From: JBDZVM01 sp040255675
GTDB taxonomy: Bacteria; Actinomycetota; Actinomycetes; Acidothermales; Acidothermaceae
Length of the DNA: 11,387 nt
Direction: 5' to 3'
Assembly: GCA_040255675.1 (NCBI GenBank)
Contig: JBDZVM010000066.1
Location: 1 to 11,387 of the forward strand
Below the pieces are notes generated by a model. The model searched no databases. It had not been told where the DNA came from and was given only the letters and a program-made list of their open reading frames with translations. The position numbers were made by a program, and so were the translations under genes. Positions 5,977-11,387 of this stretch are shown here, piece by piece; within the stretch, counting starts at the first letter, position 1, and each line of letters begins with the position of its first letter.

Positions 5977-8961
5977 GTGAGCAGCGAGTTCGAGCGGCTG
6001 GCAAGCCGTCCCGCGCAGTTGGCGCGGTTCGGGTTCGTCGACGCCGCCAGGGCAGACGCGACAGCGCGCGGGCTCGGCCTCGGCGCCGACCTGCTCGCGG
6101 ACGTGCTCGCCGAGATTGCTCAGGTGGCTGACCCAGACCTCGCGCTCGATTCGCTGGCGCGCCTGCTCGAAGCGGTGCGCGATTCCGGCGACCTGCGCGA
6201 CGCGCTTCGCGCCGACGCGGCATTTCGCGGGCGGCTGTTCGCCGTCCTCGGTTCGAGCGCCGCGCTCGGCGACCACCTCGCCGGCCATCCGGGTGACTGG
6301 CGTGAACTGGCCGACACCTTCGTCGACACGACCCGGCCCACCCCGCACGGTCTGCGGCGAAACCTCACCGCCGCCGTGGCGGGCAAGACCGGTTCCGCCG
6401 CGTCGGAGGCGTTGCGTTCGGCCTATGTGCGTTCGCTGCTGCGGCTCGCCGCCCGCGACCTGGTCGGCGGGCTGGCCTTCGAAGACGTCGCGGCCGAACT
6501 CGCCGACCTCGCGTGCGCGGCCCTTGACGCCGCGCTCGTGATCGCGGCGTCCACGCTGCCGGCCGACGCGGCCCCCTGCCGGCTCGCCGTCATCGGCATG
6601 GGGAAATGCGGGGGCCGTGAGCTCAACTACGTGAGCGACGTCGACGTGGTGTTCGTCGCCGAGCCGGCGGACGGCGCGGACGGCGCGAACGGCGCGGATG
6701 AAACCGGGGCGCTGCGTACCGCGACCCACCTCGCGACCGGGATGATTCGCGCGTGCGCGCCGCTGTGGCAGGTCGACGCCGCGCTTCGGCCCGAAGGCAA
6801 GATGGGCCCGCTCGTGCGCACGCTGGCAAGCCACGTCGCCTATTACGAGCGGTGGGCCAAGACGTGGGAGTTTCAAGCGTTGCTGAAGGCGCGGCCGGTC
6901 GCCGGCGACCTCGAGCTCGGCCGCGCCTACGTCGACGCGCTGCGGCCGATGGTGTGGCAGGTCGGGGGCCGCGACCACTTCGTCGAAGATGTACAGACCA
7001 TGCGGCGCCGGGTCGAATCGACGTTGCCCCCCGGCGAAGCCGACCGCGAGTTGAAGCTCGGACCCGGCGGGTTGCGTGACGTCGAGTTCGCCGTCCAGCT
7101 CTTGCAACTGGTGCACGGGCGAGCCGACGAGACGCTGCGCAGCGCCACCACGCTCACCGCTTTGCGAGAGCTGTCGGACGGCGGTTACGTGGGCCGCGAC
7201 GACGCGGCCTCGCTGGGGGAGGCGTACCGGTGGTTACGCACGCTTGAGCACCGGCTGCAGATGTTTCGGCTGCGCCGTACGCACACGCTGCCGGTCGACG
7301 ACGCGGAGCTGCGCCGGCTCGGCCGCGCCATGGGATATCGCAGCGATCCGGTCGCGCAGCTGCACGCCGAGCACTCCCGGCACGTGCGCGAGGTGCGCCG
7401 GCTGCACGAGAAGCTGTTCTACCGTCCGCTGCTGCTTGCCGTGGCCCGGCTACCGGGTGACCAGGCAAGGCTGTCTCTCGACGCCGCCGCCGCGCGCCTT
7501 GAAGCCCTCGGCTACGCCGATCCCGAGCGTGCCTTGCGGCATCTGGAGGCGTTGACGAGCGGAGTCAGCAGAAGGGCCGCGATCCAGCGCACGCTGCTGC
7601 CCGTCATGCTCGCCTGGTTCGCCGACGCCCCCGACCCCGACGCCGGCCTGCTGGCGTTTCGCCAAGTCTCCGACGCGCTCGGCGAAACGCCCTGGTACCT
7701 GCGCTTCCTGCGCGACGAAGGCGCCGCCGCTGAGCATTTGGCGTGGGTGCTGGCGAGTAGCCGGTACGCGGTCGAGCTGTTCTTGCGCGCGCCGGAGGCG
7801 GTCGCGATGCTTGGCGACGCCCGAGACGCGGGTCCGCACCAGCTGCGGCCGCGCTCGCTTTCCGATCTCACGGGGGAGTTGCTCACCGCCGTCCGCCGCT
7901 ACGACGAACCCGAGGCCGCGGTCTCCGTCGCCCGTGGGTTGCGCCGCCGCGAACTGCTGCGAATCGCGTGCGCCGACCTGCTCGGCCTGCTCGATGTCGT
8001 CGAGGTCGGCACGGCGCTGTCCGACGTCACGGCAGCAACGCTTGGCGCCGTGCTCGACGTCGTCGTGAGGCGAGCGGAGGCCGAGCGAGGCGGTGCCCTA
8101 CCGATGCGGCTGGCCGTCATCGGGATGGGCCGGCTCGGCGGGCAGGAGCAGGGCTACGGCAGCGACGCCGACGTGCTTTTCGTGCACGAGCCGGTCGAGG
8201 GCGCCGACGACAGCGAGGCCGCCGCGGCCGCCCACCAGGTAGCCAACGAGGTGCGGCGGCTGCTGTCGGTTCCGGCGCCGGAGCCAGCCGTCGACGTCGA
8301 CGCCGACCTGCGGCCCGAAGGCAGGCAGGGGCCCCTCACGCGCAGCCTCGCGTCGTACGTCGCCTACTACGCGCGCTGGTCGAAGGTCTGGGAAAGCCAG
8401 GCGCTGCTTCGGGCCTCGCCGATTGCGGGCGACCCTGAGTTAGGCACCCGGTTTTGCGCGGCAATTTCTTCGGTGCGCTGGCCCGAAGGAGGTTTGTCGT
8501 CGTCCGATATAAGAGAGATACGGCGCATCAAGGCGAGAGTCGAGAAGGAACGCTTGCCGCGTGGTGCTGATCCGACGCTGAACACCAAGCTCGGCAGGGG
8601 AGGATTAGCGGACGTCGAATGGACGGCGCAACTGCTGCAACTGCGATACGCGGCCACAATCGAAGGGCTTCGGACGACGTCCACCATCGGCGCGCTGGAG
8701 GCGGCTCGCGGGGCCGGGCTCATCGGTGCGGACGACGCCGACACGCTCGCGTCGGCGTGGCGGCTCGCGACGAAGGTTCGCAACGCGATCGTGTTGGCGC
8801 GGGGGCGACCGGCTGATTCGATTCCGAACGAACTGCGCGAAGTGGTAGGCATTGCCCGCCTGGTCGGCTACGCTGCGTCGCAGTCCGGTGACTTCTTGGA
8901 TGCGTATCGCAGGGTGACGCGTCGAGCGCGAGGGGTCGTCGAGCGGGTGTTCTACGGATGA
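5977..8961 (+). CDS. glnE: Bifunctional glutamine synthetase adenylyltransferase/adenylyl-removing enzyme
   Basis: GlnE adds AMP to, and phosphorolytically removes it from, the regulatory Tyr of GSI-beta, tuning GS to nitrogen supply; it works in the cytoplasm. The 994 residues hold two homologous nucleotidyltransferase halves. The N-terminal (adenylyl-removing) half has MGKCGGRELNYVSDVDVVF with D221 and D223, then KLGPGGLRDVEF (to 371). The C-terminal (adenylylating) half has MGRLGGQEQGYGSDADVLF with D730 and D732, then KLGRGGLADVEW (871-882). Both Asp pairs are intact, so both activities are expected. GTG 5977, 7 bases after the glnA2 stop, is chosen by N-terminal similarity to mycobacterial GlnE; no Shine-Dalgarno is visible, which suggests translational coupling. 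GTG 5923, overlapping glnA2, is an alternative. A short ADG/ANG repeat follows the first catalytic motif. Confidence 0.95.
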   Translation: MSSEFERLASRPAQLARFGFVDAARADATARGLGLGADLLADVLAEIAQVADPDLALDSLARLLEAVRDSGDLRDALRADAAFRGRLFAVLGSSAALGDHLAGHPGDWRELADTFVDTTRPTPHGLRRNLTAAVAGKTGSAASEALRSAYVRSLLRLAARDLVGGLAFEDVAAELADLACAALDAALVIAASTLPADAAPCRLAVIGMGKCGGRELNYVSDVDVVFVAEPADGADGANGADETGALRTATHLATGMIRACAPLWQVDAALRPEGKMGPLVRTLASHVAYYERWAKTWEFQALLKARPVAGDLELGRAYVDALRPMVWQVGGRDHFVEDVQTMRRRVESTLPPGEADRELKLGPGGLRDVEFAVQLLQLVHGRADETLRSATTLTALRELSDGGYVGRDDAASLGEAYRWLRTLEHRLQMFRLRRTHTLPVDDAELRRLGRAMGYRSDPVAQLHAEHSRHVREVRRLHEKLFYRPLLLAVARLPGDQARLSLDAAAARLEALGYADPERALRHLEALTSGVSRRAAIQRTLLPVMLAWFADAPDPDAGLLAFRQVSDALGETPWYLRFLRDEGAAAEHLAWVLASSRYAVELFLRAPEAVAMLGDARDAGPHQLRPRSLSDLTGELLTAVRRYDEPEAAVSVARGLRRRELLRIACADLLGLLDVVEVGTALSDVTAATLGAVLDVVVRRAEAERGGALPMRLAVIGMGRLGGQEQGYGSDADVLFVHEPVEGADDSEAAAAAHQVANEVRRLLSVPAPEPAVDVDADLRPEGRQGPLTRSLASYVAYYARWSKVWESQALLRASPIAGDPELGTRFCAAISSVRWPEGGLSSSDIREIRRIKARVEKERLPRGADPTLNTKLGRGGLADVEWTAQLLQLRYAATIEGLRTTSTIGALEAARGAGLIGADDADTLASAWRLATKVRNAIVLARGRPADSIPNELREVVGIARLVGYAASQSGDFLDAYRRVTRRARGVVERVFYG
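6667..6699 (+). repeat. 9-bp tandem repeat inside glnE
   Basis: The unit gcggacggc occurs twice exactly, then as gcgaacggc, then as a partial copy. It encodes ADG-ADG-ANG-AD (residues 231-241) in the loop just after the first D-x-D motif. The matching loop in the second half of the protein has no such repeat. The insertion keeps the reading frame and probably lies in a surface loop. Confidence 0.7.
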
Positions 8962-8962
8962 T

Positions 8963-8977
8963 CACCGGATATCGGTG
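8963..8977 (+). other. Short hairpin after the glnE stop
   Basis: CACCG-GATAT-CGGTG is a perfect 5-bp stem with a 5-base loop, starting 2 bases after the glnE stop. No T-run follows, so it is not a convincing intrinsic terminator. The 45-base gap to the MFS gene is short enough for read-through. Confidence 0.25.
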
Positions 8978-9006
8978 GCGGTCGAAGCAACCCGAACGGG
9001 GGCAGT

Positions 9007-10290
9007 ATGTCGACGACGAAGTCTGCGGCGCAGGCTGTCGTCTCGCCCGCGGGAGTGTGGCGCGATCACGAGTTTCGCGGCCTCGCGCTGGCGCAGTTCA
9101 CCAGCGAATGCGGCGACCAGATCGCGGCTATCGCGATCTCACTGCTCGTGTACGGCCGGTCGAACAGTCCGCTGCTCGCCGCCGCTTCGTACGCCGTCAC
9201 CTACGTGCCCTGGATTCTCGGCAGCATCTTGCTGTCGCCCCTCGCTGACCGCTATCCGCGGCGGGCCGTGATGCTCGTGTGCGACGCCGCGCGCGCATTG
9301 ATCATCGTGGTGTTGACCTTGGCGAGCCTCGTCAAGGGCATTCCGGTCGGCGTGTTGATCGGCCTGGTGCTGATCTCGAGCTTTTTCTCGCCGCCGTTTT
9401 CCGCGGCTCGCGGCGCGACAATTCCCGACATTTTCGTCAGCGGCCCGCGATACGTGCGGGCACTCGCGATCGGGCGCATCCTCCAGCAACTCGACCAGGT
9501 GGCGGGTTTCGCGCTCGGCGGCGTCATCGTGGCGATGGTTCACCCGTCCGGCGCTCTGGCGTTCGACGCGGGCACCTTCGCGGTCTCGTTTCTCCTGATC
9601 GCCACTCACGTGCGCTCGAGGCCGCCGGCCTCGCCAGGTCCGCATCCGCCGCTTCGGCCGGCGTCGATGATCCGCCAGGTGGCACCTGACCTCGCGATTG
9701 TGTGGCAGCACCCGACCCGGCGCACATTGCTGCTTTTCAGCGCCATGGTTTTGATATTCGTTATCAGTCCCGACGCGCTCGCGGTGCCCTATGCGCGTCA
9801 GCACGGGCACGGCGCGGTAGCCGCGGGTGCGCTCGCGGCCGCTCAGCCGTTTGGGGTTGCCGTCGGAGCGTGGTTGTTCGTCAAATACGTGCCGGTGCGG
9901 TTCCAGGGCCGCTGGCTGATTCCGTTGTCGGCGATGTCGGCGATCGCGCTGGCGTTGACGGCCACAGTGCCGCCGATCTGGCTCGTTTGCGCGCTGTGGG
10001 CCGTCAGCGGCATGGGGCAGGCCGTGATCGTCGCCACGATCGCCGCGTACAACGTCGTGACCGACCGTTCACAGCGGGCTCGCGCGAACGGCTTTGCCGC
10101 TGCCACGATCGCCGTGACGCAGGGACTCGGTTTCGTGATCTGGGGTGGCCTTGCCGAGCATGCCGGCGCCGCGGCGGGGGTCGCCTGGGCCGGAGTGACC
10201 GGCTTGTTGATCCTGGCCGTGATCCGCTATCTGTGGCCGGACGACATCATCGACGACGCGTGGGCGAAGCTCGCGAAGGTGCAGGCGTAG
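9007..10290 (+). CDS. Major facilitator superfamily transporter (MFS_3/EntS-like)
   Basis: The product is 427 residues, with about 12 hydrophobic segments in two halves; the central hydrophilic loop (around 203-225, RSRPPASPGPHPPLRP) divides them. MFS motif A is clear between helices 2 and 3: GSILLSPLADRYPRR (72-86). The overall pattern (EFRGLALAQFTSECGDQ near the start, SFFSPPFSAARGATIPDIF at 124-142, ALAIGRILQQLDQVAGFALGG at 150-170) is that of MFS_3-type exporters such as EntS and many actinobacterial drug/proton antiporters. The substrate cannot be read from the sequence. ATG 9007 follows a weak GGGGG (8998-9002). It lies 45 bases after glnE, so it may be cotranscribed, although no metabolic link is obvious. 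Its last 44 bases overlap the convergent PAP2 gene. Confidence 0.9.
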   Translation: MSTTKSAAQAVVSPAGVWRDHEFRGLALAQFTSECGDQIAAIAISLLVYGRSNSPLLAAASYAVTYVPWILGSILLSPLADRYPRRAVMLVCDAARALIIVVLTLASLVKGIPVGVLIGLVLISSFFSPPFSAARGATIPDIFVSGPRYVRALAIGRILQQLDQVAGFALGGVIVAMVHPSGALAFDAGTFAVSFLLIATHVRSRPPASPGPHPPLRPASMIRQVAPDLAIVWQHPTRRTLLLFSAMVLIFVISPDALAVPYARQHGHGAVAAGALAAAQPFGVAVGAWLFVKYVPVRFQGRWLIPLSAMSAIALALTATVPPIWLVCALWAVSGMGQAVIVATIAAYNVVTDRSQRARANGFAAATIAVTQGLGFVIWGGLAEHAGAAAGVAWAGVTGLLILAVIRYLWPDDIIDDAWAKLAKVQA

Positions 10291-11161
10291 TCGCGGGACC
10301 GTCGCCGATCGGCGGCAACTCATAGGCACGGCGACCGGTCAACAACCGCTGAATGAAGAAACCGGCCGCCAAGACCAGCACGCCGCCAACCGCGTCGAGC
10401 ACGAAGTGGTTGGCCGTCCCGATGATCACCATGAGCGTCGCGACCGGGTACGCGAGGCCAAGGACGCGAAGCCACCACCTGCGACTGAGCATGAAGACCG
10501 TGAGCCCGGCCCACAGTGACCAACCGATGTGCAGCGAGGGCATCGCCGCGTACTGGTTCGAAATCTTCGCGAAGTCTGCCGAGCCCCACGAACCCCAGGT
10601 GTGGTAGATCACCACGGTGTCGATGAAGTTGTGCGAGGGTTCCATGAGGCGCGGCGGCGCGAGCGGGTAGAGCCAAAACACGGCCGCGGCCAGGCCGTTC
10701 GCTGCGTACAGGGCGGTGCGCGTCGATCGGTAGTTCATCGGGTGTTGCACGTAGACCCAGATCAACACGGTGATGACGATGACGAAATGCATCGTCGCGT
10801 AGTAGTAGTCGCAGACGTCGGCGAGCCAGTGCCACCCACCCCAATGGACGCCGGCGACGAACCTGTTCACCGCCAACTCGACATCGAGACCGAGATGCTT
10901 CTCGGTGCTGAAGATCCAGCTGGCGTGGTCTTGCGCCGCGGTCTCGTGTTTGGGGACGTTGTTACGAATGTAGGTGTAGACGATGTAGCTCAGCGCGATA
11001 AAGATGATCTCTTGCCACAAGCGGGGGCGGCGCTGTCGACGCATCCGCTCGGGCAAGATCGGGCCGATCTTGAGCGCGCGTCGACGGCCGCTCAACGCAC
11101 GCTCGACAACCGGCACATCTAGCTCGGCGTCGGACGGCGCCCCTGGCCGCTCACCCGTCAT
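10247..11161 (-). CDS. PAP2-superfamily membrane phosphatase/lipid transferase (PAP2_3, Aur1-like)
   Basis: The product is 304 residues from ATG 11161, which has GGGGA 6 bases upstream; GTG 11182 is an alternative that adds 7 residues. A basic cytoplasmic N-terminus (1-48) precedes about five or six membrane segments (51-66, 123-138, 152-166, 211-226, 233-249, 257-273). The PAP2 signature is spread over YPLAPPRLM (165-173), AMPSLH with H211 (206-211) and ANHFVLDAVGG with H252 and D256 (250-260), so the catalytic His/His/Asp set is complete. STEKHLGL (85-92) is typical of the actinobacterial PAP2_3 group related to inositol-phosphorylceramide synthase. The likely role is dephosphorylation or head-group exchange on a lipid phosphate in the membrane; the substrate is unknown. 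The C-terminal 14 codons plus stop lie antisense to the end of the MFS gene. Confidence 0.9.
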   Translation of the reverse strand: MTGERPGAPSDAELDVPVVERALSGRRRALKIGPILPERMRRQRRPRLWQEIIFIALSYIVYTYIRNNVPKHETAAQDHASWIFSTEKHLGLDVELAVNRFVAGVHWGGWHWLADVCDYYYATMHFVIVITVLIWVYVQHPMNYRSTRTALYAANGLAAAVFWLYPLAPPRLMEPSHNFIDTVVIYHTWGSWGSADFAKISNQYAAMPSLHIGWSLWAGLTVFMLSRRWWLRVLGLAYPVATLMVIIGTANHFVLDAVGGVLVLAAGFFIQRLLTGRRAYELPPIGDGPATTPAPSRASPTRRR

Positions 11162-11307
11162 TTCCGTCCCCGTGGCTCCCACGACCCGCTATCTTTCCAG
11201 AAGCGGCCGACATCGTGCGCGTGCGGGATCACCATATGGACACGTGGGGCGAGGACTTCGGATCCGCGAGCCGTTTGATCCGCCCAACAGCGAGACGATC
11301 GACGACA

Positions 11308-11346
11308 GTGGCCCCTGATCTCGCGCTGTAGCGAGTCAGAGGCCAC
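11308..11346 (-). terminator. Long imperfect stem-loop downstream of glnA, terminator-like
   Basis: The arms are GTGGCC-c-CTGA-t-CTCGC (11308-11324) and GCGAG-TCAG-a-GGCCAC (11331-11346), with a 6-base loop. That makes 15 pairs with one mismatch and one bulge. It starts 17 bases past the minus-strand glnA stop, the place expected for a transcription terminator. No T-run follows on the minus strand, but many actinobacterial terminators lack one. In the plus direction TTTTT occurs at 11361-11365, 14 bases after the stem. It lies in the 202-base glnA-PAP2 gap (11162-11363), which also holds a 6-bp dyad (CGGATC 11259-11264, GATCCG 11277-11282). No definite promoter was seen. Confidence 0.55.
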
Positions 11347-11363
11347 CATGCGTGAGCGACTTT

Positions 11364-11387
11364 TTAGATGTCGAAGTAGAGCTCGAA
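11364..11387 (-). CDS. glnA: Glutamine synthetase type I, C-terminal end only (cut by window edge)
   Basis: The last 24 bases read on the minus strand as FELYFDI followed by TAA (stop at 11366-11364). This ending matches the C-terminus of classical actinobacterial GlnA1 (HPYEF-x-LYFDI type), and no other common family ends this way. The call is supported by context: in M. tuberculosis glnA1 lies beside glnE and points towards it, as it would here. The rest of the gene, including the tyrosine that GlnE would adenylylate, is outside the window. With only seven residues visible the call depends on recognition of the ending plus gene order. Confidence 0.72.
   Translation of the reverse strand, partial: FELYFDI

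Noticed and set aside
5929..7116. 395-codon minus-strand open frame opposite glnE
   Set aside because: It is a shadow of glnE arising from high GC content; it shows no domain motif and has no ribosome binding site that I can support.
11232..11240. CCATATGG and nearby CACGTG palindromes upstream of the PAP2 gene
   Set aside because: Short palindromes of this size are expected by chance, and no second copy or promoter element goes with them.
1..11387. Defence island, prophage, CRISPR, insertion sequence or tRNA
   Set aside because: No repeats-and-spacers pattern, transposase, integrase, terminal inverted repeats or cloverleaf was seen. Genes are core metabolism or common membrane proteins.

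Overview
The window is a piece of high-GC actinobacterial chromosome made almost entirely of core metabolic genes. The assignment to Actinomycetota rests on three things: the GlnA2-type glutamine synthetase, a two-domain GlnE of 994 residues, and a gene order that parallels the glnA1-glnE-glnA2-panB neighbourhood of Mycobacterium tuberculosis. Genus and class cannot be told from the sequence alone. No insertion sequence, prophage, CRISPR array, tRNA or rRNA was seen.

Layout, left to right. (1) A truncated minus-strand gene (1-398) codes for a small protein with a possible DUF1508/YegP-like head and a long tail of only Ala, Lys, Arg and Thr, like a histone H1/HupB tail. (2) Divergent from it is a DedA-family membrane protein (570-1181, +). 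(3) A minus-strand cluster reads nadE (4472-2715), panB (2634-1807) and an uncharacterised protein with a degenerate SIS-like look (1782-1186). It joins NAD and pantothenate/CoA biosynthesis and runs convergently into dedA with only 4 bases between the stops. (4) Divergent from nadE are glnA2 (4608-5969, +) and glnE (5977-8961, +), 7 bases apart. Between nadE and glnA2 lies GTAAC-N6-GTAAC, a half-match to the GlnR/MtrA type of operator. (5) An MFS transporter (9007-10290, +) overlaps tail-to-tail by 44 bp with a PAP2-family membrane protein (11161-10247, -). (6) The last 24 bases of the window encode, on the minus strand, the end of a second, classical glutamine synthetase I (...FELYFDI-stop), followed by a long imperfect stem-loop (11308-11346).

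How the genes fit together. GlnE sets GS activity by adding and removing AMP on a tyrosine of classical GSI-beta. The neighbouring GlnA2 has tryptophan where that tyrosine loop is expected, so the likely substrate of GlnE is the synthetase at the right edge. GlnA2, GlnE and the edge GlnA form a nitrogen-assimilation locus, into which the MFS/PAP2 pair seems to have been inserted relative to M. tuberculosis. NadE consumes glutamine as its nitrogen donor and shares its upstream region with glnA2, so one operator could serve both nitrogen assimilation and a glutamine-consuming cofactor pathway.

I see no clearly undescribed multi-gene system. The points most worth following are the SIS-like protein in the cofactor cluster, the candidate nitrogen operator shared by nadE and glnA2, and the small protein with the basic tail.
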